Assembly: GCA_937919925.1 (NCBI GenBank)
Contig: CALFOT010000015.1
Coordinates: 1-48,755, forward strand
Length of the DNA stretch: 48,755 bases
Direction of reading: 5' to 3'
DNA from: an uncultured bacterium
GTDB lineage: Bacteria > Planctomycetota > UBA1135
In this document: in pieces, positions 41,139 through 48,755 of the stretch
Numbering within the stretch: position 1 is the stretch's first letter
How the letters are laid out: every line of letters begins with the position of its first letter
Translations under genes and position numbers: made by a program
The notes under the pieces: model-generated
Database searches by the model: none
Told to the model about the DNA's origin: nothing
Seen by the model: only the letters and a program-made list of their open reading frames with translations

Positions 41139-41477
41139 ATGGATCAAATCATCCTAGAACTCTCGAAGCAGAACATGAAGAAAGAGGTTCCCTCTTTCAA
41201 AATAGGTGACATCGTTCGCGTCGAGTACCTGATCCGCGAAGGCAAGAACGAACGCGTTCAACCTTTCATCGGCCAAGTCATTCAGTTCAATGGCGGCGGC
41301 ATCAGTAAGACTTTTGCTGTACGTCGCATCGTGCAAGGCGAAGGTGTGGAGCGAACTTTCCCGCTGCATAGCCCCCGCGTGGTCAATGTAACTGTAGAGC
41401 GTGCGCCAAACCGCAAACCGCGCCGCTCCAAGCTATTCTACCTGCGTGATCGCTCCGGCCGTTCGGCCCAACTGTAG
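41139..41477 (+). CDS. rplS: 50S ribosomal protein L19
   Basis: A 112-residue L19. The signature FKIGDIVRVEYLIREG with the following RVQPFIGQVIQ and the conserved RRI-GEGVERTFPLHSP region are clear. It carries the usual basic tail (RKPRRSKLFYLRD). It sits between trmD and secDF, 12 and 32 bases away, as in many bacteria. Part of the ribosome at the 30S-50S interface. Confidence 0.97.
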   Translation: MDQIILELSKQNMKKEVPSFKIGDIVRVEYLIREGKNERVQPFIGQVIQFNGGGISKTFAVRRIVQGEGVERTFPLHSPRVVNVTVERAPNRKPRRSKLFYLRDRSGRSAQL

Positions 41478-41509
41478 GCTCACTTTTTTTCGCCCCGGCA
41501 CTCCGGCTC

Positions 41510-44131
41510 ATGGTCAAGAATCTTTCACGCAAGCTCCTCGGCATTGCACTGTTTTCAGTGCTGTCGGTGTGGTCCTTACTCTCGTTCAACCTTCACTTGG
41601 GTCTAGACCTGAGTGGCGGCGCGCGCATTGTTTACAGCTTTGATTTTGTGAAGGCCCTGCGGGTCGACAAAGTTATCGACGAAAACGACTACGCAAACCG
41701 TGCCCAACTGCTGCAACAGATTGCGGATATCTTCCGTTTGCGTCTCGACGCCACCGGCTTAGCCGATATTCCAATTTATCCTCAGGGCGACAACGCACTG
41801 GTGATTGAATTGCCTGACCGCACTGAGGCGGAAGTGGAAGACATTAAGAGAACCATCAGCAACCAAGGTTTGCTGGATTTCCGCATCATTGCCGATACTG
41901 CGGATAGCGTGTCGCTCGGCACGGAAACCCAGAAATGGCAAACTTGGGTTGCCGCCAACCCAGATGGCACCCCCACAGACTTCAACCGTTTAGCGGAAAA
42001 CGAAGGAGGCCCACGCCCGGAAATCCGCTGGTACGCTGCGGATAACTCCAAAGGCAGTGATGCCCAACAGACCTTAGCACGCTACATCGTGGATGGGGCC
42101 ATCCCACTGCTGATGCTGGACGCGGTGCGGCCGGAGTTTGCCGGCGTGGATTCTTGGGAGTTCTCCGGAGCCGACTTGAAGTATGCCGGTGGCCGTCTCG
42201 GCGAAATGGGCTTCCCTGTCGTTGCTTTTGAACTGTATGGACACCGCAAGTCAGAGTTCACGGAATTCACTGGTTTCTACAAAAACCGCCCGATGGCGAT
42301 TGTGTTGAACAACAAGGTGTTTTCTGCGCCAAACATCAACGAGGCCTTGCCTGGTGGTGGTCAGATTGGTGGCGGTACCGGCGGGTTTTCGCAACAGCAG
42401 GTCAACGAACTGGTCACCGTACTGCGCACCGGCTCCCTGCCGATTTTGCCACAGCTCGAGAGTGAGTCTTTCGTTGGTTCTACGCTCGGCGAAGACGCAA
42501 TCGCTACCGGTAAGAAATCGGCCTTGCTAGGTGGTGTTTTAGTGCTCCTGTTCATGCTGTTTTACTACCGCATGAACGGGGTAGTTGCGTGTGCCGCGTT
42601 GTTGTTCAACGCCTTCATTTTGATGGGCGCTTTGTACTTCACCCAGGCTACTTTGACTTTGCCCGGTCTGGCTGGTTTGGTGCTCACGATTGGTATGGCG
42701 GTAGATGCCAACATCCTCATCTTTGAACGTGTGCGCGAAGAATGGAAGCGCGGGCGTGAGATTCCGCAGGCCTACAAGAACGGCTATGAACGCGCCTTCT
42801 GGACCATCATTGACGCCAACGTCACCACCTTGATTGCCGGGGTGATTTTGTGGAAGTTTGGCACTGGGCCGGTGCAGGGGTTTGCGGCAACTTTGTGTCT
42901 CGGCATCCTCACTACCTTGTTCTCTGCTTTGATTTTCTCGAAGGTTCTGATGAGCGCGATCGTGTTCGGCAAGAACCCACCACAGAAAGTCTCTATGGGC
43001 CAGATACTCGCTGGAGCCAAGCAGATCGATTTCCTCGGTAAACGTAAGCTTGCTGGCATTGTTTCGGTAGTGCTCATTATCGTTGGATTAGTCGTTTTCG
43101 GCCGCGTTGCTGACGACATGCTCGGCATTGACTTCGCCGGTGGTTCCACCGCCCGCGTCGAACTGGCTCAAACCGTCAGCATCGGTGACGTGCGCAAAGC
43201 CCTCCCTGAATTTCAGGTGACCATTATCAAGTCCAGCATGGAAGCTGCCGCTGGCGATAGTTCCAATAGCTTTCAGGTAAAGCGTAAACTCAGCGCGGAG
43301 CAACGGGAAGCTTCCAAAGAGGAAGAACGAATTTCGCTCCTGTCGGTAGCGGAGCTGGACAAACTAAGTTCGGACCTAACTCCTGAAGAACAAGCTGCCG
43401 CCTCTGCGGAAAGACTTACGCAAAAAGATCTTGCGACTGTCATGATTGAAGAGCTGGCGGTCAAACTGGAACCATGGTTGTGGAAGCTCGAAGATGGCAG
43501 CGTCGATCTCGACAAATCCTTCCCTGAAAAATCAACCGTCGGCGCGCGCGTCTCTGGCGAGATTCAAAGCGCTGCAGTGCGAGCCATTTTGCTGTCGCTG
43601 ATGCTCATTGTGGTTTATATGACCTTCCGCTTCCGCGAGTACCGTTACGGTTTCGCAGCTGTGGCAGCCTTGTTCCACGATGTTTTGATTACTTTAGGCG
43701 CCTTGGCTGTGGCCTACAGCCTTGGGGTACACGTCGAAATCAACCTCGAAATCATCGCCGCCTTCTTGACCATCATTGGCTACTCGCTAAACGATACGAT
43801 TGTGGTGTTCGACCGAATCCGCGAAAATCTTCCGCGGCGTAAGGAAGGTTTCAGCGAAGTGATTAACATCTCGATTAACCAGTCGTTGAGTCGTACCATC
43901 CTAACTTCCGTAACCACTTTCTTTGTGGTTGCAGTGTTGTTCATCTTTAACCGTCCATTCCACAACTCCTTGGAAGGATTCAGCTTTGCCATGCTGGTCG
44001 GCATCATTGTTGGTACTTACTCGTCGATGTTTATCGCCAGCCCACTGTTGGTCTTCTTTGACCGCTGGGCACGCAAGCATCGCGTTGAGGAAGTGAAAGA
44101 GAGCGGCAAGGCAAAGGCTGTGCAGGGCTAG
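41510..44131 (+). CDS. secDF: Fused SecDF protein-export subunit
   Basis: An 873-residue fusion of SecD and SecF, which use proton flow to aid late steps of protein export through SecYEG. The SecD part has N-terminal membrane segment 8-26, GLDLSGGARIVYS near 31-43, the P1 domain, and LAGLVLTIGMAVDANILIFERVREE. The SecF part starts near 520 with GIDFAGGSTARVEL and ends with FLTIIGYSLNDTIVVFDRIREN. About 12 membrane segments are expected. A Glu/Ala-rich, variable stretch lies in the SecF periplasmic loop (about 590-640). An intrinsic terminator follows. Fused SecDF occurs in several phyla, including Planctomycetota. Confidence 0.95.
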   Translation: MVKNLSRKLLGIALFSVLSVWSLLSFNLHLGLDLSGGARIVYSFDFVKALRVDKVIDENDYANRAQLLQQIADIFRLRLDATGLADIPIYPQGDNALVIELPDRTEAEVEDIKRTISNQGLLDFRIIADTADSVSLGTETQKWQTWVAANPDGTPTDFNRLAENEGGPRPEIRWYAADNSKGSDAQQTLARYIVDGAIPLLMLDAVRPEFAGVDSWEFSGADLKYAGGRLGEMGFPVVAFELYGHRKSEFTEFTGFYKNRPMAIVLNNKVFSAPNINEALPGGGQIGGGTGGFSQQQVNELVTVLRTGSLPILPQLESESFVGSTLGEDAIATGKKSALLGGVLVLLFMLFYYRMNGVVACAALLFNAFILMGALYFTQATLTLPGLAGLVLTIGMAVDANILIFERVREEWKRGREIPQAYKNGYERAFWTIIDANVTTLIAGVILWKFGTGPVQGFAATLCLGILTTLFSALIFSKVLMSAIVFGKNPPQKVSMGQILAGAKQIDFLGKRKLAGIVSVVLIIVGLVVFGRVADDMLGIDFAGGSTARVELAQTVSIGDVRKALPEFQVTIIKSSMEAAAGDSSNSFQVKRKLSAEQREASKEEERISLLSVAELDKLSSDLTPEEQAAASAERLTQKDLATVMIEELAVKLEPWLWKLEDGSVDLDKSFPEKSTVGARVSGEIQSAAVRAILLSLMLIVVYMTFRFREYRYGFAAVAALFHDVLITLGALAVAYSLGVHVEINLEIIAAFLTIIGYSLNDTIVVFDRIRENLPRRKEGFSEVINISINQSLSRTILTSVTTFFVVAVLFIFNRPFHNSLEGFSFAMLVGIIVGTYSSMFIASPLLVFFDRWARKHRVEEVKESGKAKAVQG

Positions 44132-44174
44132 TTCCTCCACCACCCACCATTGCCGGTTTCTCTGGCACTGCCCT

Positions 44175-44207
44175 AAAGCCCCACAGAATCTTCTGTGGGG
44201 CTTTTTT
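44175..44207 (+). terminator. Intrinsic terminator after secDF
   Basis: Stem AAAGCCCCACAG / CTGTGGGGCTTT with a 6-base loop (AATCTT), followed directly by a T-run. It closes the trmD-rplS-secDF operon 44 bases after the secDF stop. Confidence 0.92.
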
Positions 44208-44240
44208 CAAGTCTTGCTTGGAAGTCGGTGGTGTTAGGGT

Positions 44241-44246
44241 TAAAGT
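44241..44246 (+). promoter_or_regulatory. -10-like hexamer of the LysM gene
   Basis: TAAAGT, six bases before the ATG at 44253. It follows the secDF terminator, so the LysM gene appears to have its own leaderless transcript. Confidence 0.35.
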
Positions 44247-44252
44247 GACGCC

Positions 44253-44756
44253 ATGAGGACTTTGCTTGCACTTACCGCTCTCATGTTGGTACTCGCTGGC
44301 GCAGTGTGGTGGAAAACCCGGCCGGTGGAAAACATGAACCACATGCCCCCTACCACTTCCAGTGATTCTGGCTTAGGCATTGCAACCGTTGGCATGAAGA
44401 ATGCGAGCCCAGCCGAAGCCAGTTTCCCAGTGAAAGCCAAGAGCGATGGCGACGCCGATCACGAGCTACCCATGAGCCCTGCCGAGGATCCGAATGCCGC
44501 CATCGCACCGCAGCCCGATCCTGCACCGCCGGTCAAGCCAACCCCCAAACCTCCTGTCAACCAGCCACTACGCCATACGGTAGTTCAGGGGGACACCTTG
44601 TATAGTTTGGTGAGCCGAGCTTATGGAATGGCCCCGGAAACGCTACTCCAAGCTGTTGCTGAGGCGAACGGTCTGCGTGATCCAAGCGCCTTGGATCTTG
44701 GGCAAGTCCTGATTCTGCCCGTACTTGAGGGATTTAAGGCTCCACAGAAACCTTAA
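44253..44756 (+). CDS. Membrane-anchored LysM domain protein
   Basis: A 167-residue protein with one N-terminal membrane helix (about 3-20), a proline/alanine-rich linker (about 85-108) and a C-terminal LysM domain (about 110-155; RHTVVQGDTLYSLVSRAYG and ALDLGQVLILP). LysM domains bind peptidoglycan, so it would tether or reside at the cell wall from the inner membrane. No enzyme domain is attached. Its 3' end overlaps the convergent hflX by 23 bases. Confidence 0.8.
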   Translation: MRTLLALTALMLVLAGAVWWKTRPVENMNHMPPTTSSDSGLGIATVGMKNASPAEASFPVKAKSDGDADHELPMSPAEDPNAAIAPQPDPAPPVKPTPKPPVNQPLRHTVVQGDTLYSLVSRAYGMAPETLLQAVAEANGLRDPSALDLGQVLILPVLEGFKAPQKP

Positions 44757-46041
44757 ATTTGCCACCTGCGGCCTCCAATTGGCCGCGCAAACTGCTCCAG
44801 TGATGTGGCGCGAGGCTAAGACTCGCAAACCAGCGGTCTTCCTGATAACTTTCTGAAATGACCCGTGCGATGCTCCGCAGATCGGCCAACACCCGGCCAC
44901 TCGCAGCTGGGATTTCGATGTCAAGATGCAAAGACCAGCGATCCAAATAGCCCGCTACCTGTTTCTCCAGTAGGGCAAGTCCGAAACCGTCCAAGACAGA
45001 AGTGCAGATGGCATTGGGGAAACGAGCCTGCAAAATAACTTTCTCGCTGGCGGCAACCTGATCCCACTTATTGAGAATTAAAACCGTTTCGATTTCCTGC
45101 GCCTCCACTTCAAGGAGGACGGCCTCCACTGCATCAATGTGCAGTGATAAATCCGGCGCCGAGGCATCGCAGATATGTAGCAGTAAATCGGCGTTGAGCG
45201 TTTCCTCCAAAGTGGCGTGGAAGGAGGCCACGAGAGAGTGAGGCAAATCCCGCACAAAACCCACCGTATCGGTCAAAATTACACTCCGCTTATCCGCCAA
45301 CTTCCAGGTACGAATACGCGTGTCTAAGGTGGCAAAAAGTTGGTCGGCGATATAAACCTCTGCGCCGGTGAGACGCCGCATCATCGAGGACTTGCCCGCA
45401 TTGGTGTAACCAACTAAAGATACCGTGTAGGGGTAATCCCGGGCAATGGCAGCGCGGTGGCTGCGGCCTTCGATTTCCTTTAGCCGACGTTTGAGGTCGG
45501 AGATCTTTTTATCAATTAAACGGCGGTCGGTCTCCAACTGAGTTTCCCCTGGACCGCGCGAACCGACTGCGCCTTCGGTGCGTTCCAAGTGAGTCCACAT
45601 GCGCATCAAACGGGTACGCGAATATTCAAGTTGCGCCAGCTCCACCTGCAACTTGGCTTGGCGGGTTTGCGCGCGCGTGGCGAAAATATCCAGAATCAAT
45701 TCCGTGCGGTCAACGACCCGAATACCGATATCTTTCTCTAAATTACGCCCTTGACTGGGCGACAGGTCGAAATCAATCACGACCAAATCTGCGTCGCAAG
45801 AAAGCGCCATCTGTTTGATTTCTTCAATCTTGCCTTTGCCGAATGCGGCGCGCGGATTCACCTTAGCGATCCGTTGTACTAGACCGCCGACCACCACAGC
45901 ACCAGCGGCCTCTGCCAAACCAGTGATCTCCTCCATTGGATCATTGGCGGCCTCCGCAGCACTATTGGGCAAAATCAAAGTAGCCACCACTGCCCGTTCC
46001 GGCTGTCTAAGGGCTGGGATTGGTTGATTATTTTTTGTCAT
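44734..46041 (-). CDS. hflX: Ribosome-associated GTPase HflX
   Basis: A 435-residue HflX GTPase that splits stalled ribosomes under stress. The N-terminal domain has NPRAAFGKGKIEEI and FDLSPSQGRNLEK; the helical linker has RTEGAVGSRGPGETQLETDRR (split). G motifs: GYTNAGKSS (P-loop), DTVGFVRDLP and NKWD. The ATG at 46041 opens the normal family N-terminus; the reading from 46176 runs through the end of nadB and is rejected. It lies 19 bases after nadB on the same strand and is probably co-transcribed. Its 3' end overlaps the LysM gene. Confidence 0.93.
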   Translation of the reverse strand: MTKNNQPIPALRQPERAVVATLILPNSAAEAANDPMEEITGLAEAAGAVVVGGLVQRIAKVNPRAAFGKGKIEEIKQMALSCDADLVVIDFDLSPSQGRNLEKDIGIRVVDRTELILDIFATRAQTRQAKLQVELAQLEYSRTRLMRMWTHLERTEGAVGSRGPGETQLETDRRLIDKKISDLKRRLKEIEGRSHRAAIARDYPYTVSLVGYTNAGKSSMMRRLTGAEVYIADQLFATLDTRIRTWKLADKRSVILTDTVGFVRDLPHSLVASFHATLEETLNADLLLHICDASAPDLSLHIDAVEAVLLEVEAQEIETVLILNKWDQVAASEKVILQARFPNAICTSVLDGFGLALLEKQVAGYLDRWSLHLDIEIPAASGRVLADLRSIARVISESYQEDRWFASLSLAPHHWSSLRGQLEAAGGKFKVSVEP

Positions 46042-46060
46042 GCAACGACCAAAAAGCACA

Positions 46061-47758
46061 TTAACAATGCTGCCATGGAGAGTCAGGCACCAATTCTGGG
46101 GAAATACGCAAGCCACCAGGAGTGGTTTCGAGTCGGCTATGCACGCGCCATTGCTCGTTCCTCTCCGGGAAATCACTGCGGAAATGGGCGCCCCTGGATT
46201 CTTTGCGGAACGTGGCGGAACGCGTAATCACTTGCGCCACCTGAACCATATTCATAACTTCCACACCCTCTGGGGTGAAGGGACCGAGTCGTTCCAAATA
46301 ATTGGCCCAGGTATCAAGGCGCTGCTGCGCATCTAGTAGGCCAGCAGCATCGCGTTCAATACCAACCTGACGCCACGTCAACGACTTCAAGGAGTAGGTC
46401 ATATCGGTTAGGTTTAGCTCGGCCGCGGGAGCACCATAATCCTCTGATAAATGCGGCGACAAAAATCGACGTCCGCTATGTTTTTGCTCCAAAATCCTGG
46501 CTCCGACTAAACGCCCATGGACCAAGCCCTCGAGTAAGGAGTTCGATCCCATACGATTGGCGCCATGGAATCCTGTGGAAGCACATTCTCCAACCGCGTA
46601 AAGCCCCTCCAAACTTGTGCGTCCCTCGAGGTTGGCCGCGATGCCGCCGACAAAATAGTGCACCGCAGGGCGTACCGGAATGGGATCCACTCCAATGCTG
46701 ATACCAAACTCCGAAGCAATCCTTGCAAGCGCCGGAAAACGTTTGGCCGGTTCCGCAACTCGCGCTAAATCAAGAAAAACATTGGTATCACCAGCATCCA
46801 CAATACGCCGGAAGATGGCTCGGCTGACCACATCACGCGGGGCTAAATCGGCATCCGCATGAAACTCAGGCATGAAGGCGTAGCCCTGGCGATCACGCAA
46901 CACAGCACCTTCGCCGCGCACCACTTCCGAAATCAGAAAACGCGCCGCACCAGCGAGGTACAAAATGGTGGGATGGAACTGGACAAACTCCAAATCGCGC
47001 AGAGTGGCGCCGGCACGTAACGCCATGGCGAGGCCGTCGGCAGTGGCCAACTGCGGATTGGTTGTTTCCCGAAAAATTTGCCCGCCACCGCCCGTGGCCA
47101 TCACCACGGAATCTGCCTCAAATAAAACTGGGGTGTAAATCCCATCAGAGCCTTGCCGGGCAAGAGCCACCAAGCCGCAAACCGCGCCATCGGCATCTTT
47201 CAACAACTCCACTGCAGTGGTGTAAGAATAAATGTCAATGTGCGGATGCTGGTTGGCCCGCGCCGCAAGTACCCGCTGTAGCTCTTTGCCGGTGGTGGTG
47301 CCGCCACTGTGCAAAATGCGCGGCATGCTATGTCCACCTTCCTTACCGAGGCTAAATCGTCCGGTTGATTCACGATCAAAAGCCATGCCCGAATCAGCCA
47401 ACCATTCCATCGCTGCCGGTGCCGCAGAAGTAATCGCGGCGACAATGAGTGGATCCGAAAGCCCGTACCCTAGATTCAAAGTATCGCTTGCATGCAGGAC
47501 CACGTCATCGTCGGGCCCGACGGCTGCCGCGATCCCTCCCTGGGCATAATGAGTATTGGTATCGGTAATCCTTCCTTTAGAAAGCACCATCACGTGCCCA
47601 CCAGTTTCTGCAGCAGCCAAAGCCGTGGCTAACCCGGCTACGCCCGATCCTACCACCAAAACATCCGCGCGGAAAACCGGCAGGCGGCGCAAAGGATATG
47701 GCATGCGTCCCAAGGGCGAACCAGGAAGGCTTTCGAAAACGGTTGACTCAGAGGTCAT
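46061..47758 (-). CDS. nadB: L-aspartate oxidase
   Basis: FAD enzyme that oxidises L-aspartate to iminoaspartate, the first step of de novo NAD synthesis. The 565-residue protein has an N-terminal FAD motif VVGSGVAGLATALAAAE, then THYAQGGIAAAVG, HSGGTTTGKEL, and the C-terminal active-site block GLYAVGECASTGFHGANRMGSNSLLEG (split). Arg and His substrate residues are in the conserved HYFVGGI region. TAGAAT lies nine bases before the ATG. The presence of nadB shows that NAD is made from aspartate, so the tryptophan operon need not serve NAD synthesis. Confidence 0.95.
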   Translation of the reverse strand: MTSESTVFESLPGSPLGRMPYPLRRLPVFRADVLVVGSGVAGLATALAAAETGGHVMVLSKGRITDTNTHYAQGGIAAAVGPDDDVVLHASDTLNLGYGLSDPLIVAAITSAAPAAMEWLADSGMAFDRESTGRFSLGKEGGHSMPRILHSGGTTTGKELQRVLAARANQHPHIDIYSYTTAVELLKDADGAVCGLVALARQGSDGIYTPVLFEADSVVMATGGGGQIFRETTNPQLATADGLAMALRAGATLRDLEFVQFHPTILYLAGAARFLISEVVRGEGAVLRDRQGYAFMPEFHADADLAPRDVVSRAIFRRIVDAGDTNVFLDLARVAEPAKRFPALARIASEFGISIGVDPIPVRPAVHYFVGGIAANLEGRTSLEGLYAVGECASTGFHGANRMGSNSLLEGLVHGRLVGARILEQKHSGRRFLSPHLSEDYGAPAAELNLTDMTYSLKSLTWRQVGIERDAAGLLDAQQRLDTWANYLERLGPFTPEGVEVMNMVQVAQVITRSATFRKESRGAHFRSDFPERNEQWRVHSRLETTPGGLRISPELVPDSPWQHC

Positions 47759-47767
47759 GGAGGAGGA

Positions 47768-47773
47768 ATTCTA
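47768..47773 (-). promoter_or_regulatory. -10-like hexamer of nadB
   Basis: TAGAAT on the minus strand with nine bases to the ATG at 47758. The same hexamer and spacing class is seen before the EVE gene and the HAD gene at 16476. Confidence 0.45.
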
Positions 47774-47927
47774 CAGAAACCTGGGCCGCTTGAAAGGCGC
47801 GTGTGCAAGGCTTGCAAGGATGCCGCATAGATTTATTGGAAATTGAGGTTTGTTAGGGTCTTGTTTGCCGATACCCTGTGTAGGCTCCTGTTAGCCTTCC
47901 TCGCTTTTCAGGAACCGGACCCAAGCT

Positions 47928-47932
47928 GGAGG
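47928..47932 (+). promoter_or_regulatory. Ribosome-binding site of the 29-aa peptide
   Basis: GGAGG, six bases before the ATG at 47939. It decides the start in favour of the short peptide over the longer in-frame reading from 47843. Confidence 0.6.
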
Positions 47933-47938
47933 CAACTC

Positions 47939-48028
47939 ATGAAACAACAATTACGCAATCTCAAACGCAGCGACCTGGAAGCCGCGGCCATGATTACCCT
48001 GCTCATGCTGGTGTTTGTTTGCATCTAA
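47939..48028 (+). CDS. 29-residue membrane peptide upstream of lexA
   Basis: A small ORF of 29 residues with a basic N-terminal half (four Lys/Arg in the first 10) and a hydrophobic C-terminal stretch (MITLLMLVFVCI). It has a strong GGAGG site and its stop lies two bases before the lexA ATG, so it is probably co-transcribed and coupled. Size and topology recall SOS-controlled membrane toxins such as TisB, but no sequence relationship is claimed. The frame stays open to 47843, so an N-terminally longer form is possible but has no clear ribosome-binding site. Confidence 0.5.
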   Translation: MKQQLRNLKRSDLEAAAMITLLMLVFVCI

Positions 48029-48030
48029 AA

Positions 48031-48714
48031 ATGCGTCCTCTCACCACAAAGCAACTCCAGGTGCTGGAATCCATCCACAAGCACCAGGCGGAAACAGGAT
48101 TATCACCAACCCTACAGGAGCTTGGGGCTACCTTGGAAGTGAATCGCGTGACGGTCTATGGCCATGTGCAGGCGCTACTGGAGAAAGGCTTTCTGGAAAA
48201 TTTGGAGCCCGGAGCTTCGCGCGGTTTAGATTTCACCGACGAAGGTTTGGCCGCCCTGCGGAAAACCGAGAGACCCACCCGGCACGCCGCTGAATTTGGC
48301 ACCAAGCAGCCACTTGCCGTACCGAAGAAATGGCCAGCTGGGCCCATCATTCCGCTAGTAGGCCGCATTGCCGCTGGGGCTGCTATTGAAGCTATTGAAA
48401 ACAGGAATGATGTAGCACTTGGTGAGTTTCTGCGCACTGGAGAAAGTACCTACATGCTCGAAGTATTGGGTGATTCGATGATTCAGGCGCACATCCAAAG
48501 CGGCGATTATGTCATCGTCCAAAAGGATCAAAGTCCACAAAAAGGAGATATCGTGGTCGCGATTCTTGAAGATGAAACGGCTACCTTAAAGCGTTTCTTC
48601 CCCCAAGCAGATGGCACCTACATCCTTCAACCTGCCAATGATGCTCTGCAACCGATCTACTGCGACACCTTGGAAGTGCGCGGCGTGGTCAGTGGGGTCA
48701 TTCGGCGCTACTAA
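48031..48714 (+). CDS. lexA: LexA repressor
   Basis: SOS regulator of 227 residues. The N-terminal winged-helix domain includes SPTLQELGATLEVNRVTVYG (25-44). The S24 peptidase domain has the autocleavage site A115-G116 (IAAGAA), catalytic S149 in GDSMI and K187 in ATLKRFF. It would repress DNA-damage genes until RecA stimulates self-cleavage. I chose the ATG at 48031, two bases after the small membrane peptide; an earlier in-frame TTG adds four residues. The operator sequence is not recognisable, as LexA boxes differ among phyla. Confidence 0.93.
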   Translation: MRPLTTKQLQVLESIHKHQAETGLSPTLQELGATLEVNRVTVYGHVQALLEKGFLENLEPGASRGLDFTDEGLAALRKTERPTRHAAEFGTKQPLAVPKKWPAGPIIPLVGRIAAGAAIEAIENRNDVALGEFLRTGESTYMLEVLGDSMIQAHIQSGDYVIVQKDQSPQKGDIVVAILEDETATLKRFFPQADGTYILQPANDALQPIYCDTLEVRGVVSGVIRRY

Positions 48715-48755
48715 ACTCCTCCATATCGGCAACTCTGGTCTTGCCGTGGCCCAAC

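Noticed and set aside
47843..48028. A 61-residue form of the peptide upstream of lexA
   Set aside because: It would start at a TTG without a ribosome-binding site; the internal ATG at 47939 has GGAGG at good spacing. Kept only as an alternative.
1..48755. CRISPR arrays, tRNA, rRNA or tandem repeats
   Set aside because: No regularly spaced repeats, cloverleaf-like segments or rRNA-like runs were recognised on reading both strands; a dedicated search was not possible.

Overview
The window is about 48.8 kb of a Gram-negative bacterial chromosome, densely coded, with no rRNA, tRNA, CRISPR array or complete insertion sequence that I could see. Lipid A and heptose genes (lpxK, an lpxL-like acyltransferase, hldE), outer-membrane barrels and lipoproteins show a diderm with LPS. 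A fused SecDF, FG-GAP/VCBS proteins, a tricorn-type protease, sulfatase-like proteins and many lipoproteins together suggest a marine or aquatic member of the Planctomycetota or a nearby phylum. That placement is inference; no rRNA marker is present.

Layout. 103-360: small zinc-binding anti-sigma-like protein. 379-8701 (minus): a nine-gene tryptophan catabolic operon (TDO, SDR, LLM monooxygenase, asparaginase-like hydrolase, aminomuconate-semialdehyde-type ALDH, two 2-aminophenol dioxygenase-type subunits, RidA-type deaminase, kynurenine formamidase). 8771-10560 (plus): EVE protein and RlmI-like methyltransferase. 10600-16391 (minus): ABC exporter ATPase and permease, a PDZ lipoprotein and two FG-GAP proteins, all overlapping. 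16476-17168: HAD hydrolase. 17190-18723 (minus): SPFH and NfeD proteins. 18790-18950: palindromic MITE-like element. 18949-24289 (minus): tricorn-like protease and an exported protein of unknown function. 24441-27538 (plus): hybrid histidine kinase and diguanylate cyclase response regulator. 27547-33109 (minus): sulfatase-like lipoprotein, lpxK, lpxL-like, hldE and a TSUP transporter. 33162-34415: coiled-coil protein with a DUF2325-like C-terminus. 34453-35145 (minus): HAD-like protein and RNA polymerase omega. 35169-37064: M28 peptidase. 37159-39590 (minus): two outer-membrane barrels. 39647-40300 (minus): riboflavin synthase. 40422-44131 (plus): trmD, rplS, secDF. 44253-44756: LysM protein. 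44734-47758 (minus): nadB, hflX. 47939-48714 (plus): 29-aa membrane peptide and lexA. The last 41 bases (48715-48755) hold nothing I can call. No gene-free stretch exceeds 300 bases.

Main result. The tryptophan operon lacks kynureninase, kynurenine 3-monooxygenase and 3-hydroxyanthranilate dioxygenase. It instead carries a luciferase-like flavin monooxygenase, an asparaginase-like hydrolase and a 2-aminophenol 1,6-dioxygenase-type pair. These fit one chemical logic. Baeyer-Villiger oxidation of the aryl ketone of kynurenine would give an o-aminophenyl ester of aspartate, which could rearrange to the N-aryl asparagine. The asparaginase-like enzyme would hydrolyse it to L-aspartate and 2-aminophenol. 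Ring cleavage, aldehyde oxidation and deamination would follow by the known 2-aminophenol route. This is a hypothesis built from gene content; I know of no description of it.

A second theme is transcription: at least nine genes have a TANNNT -10-like hexamer ending 6-9 bases before the start codon, so many first genes are probably transcribed as leaderless mRNAs.
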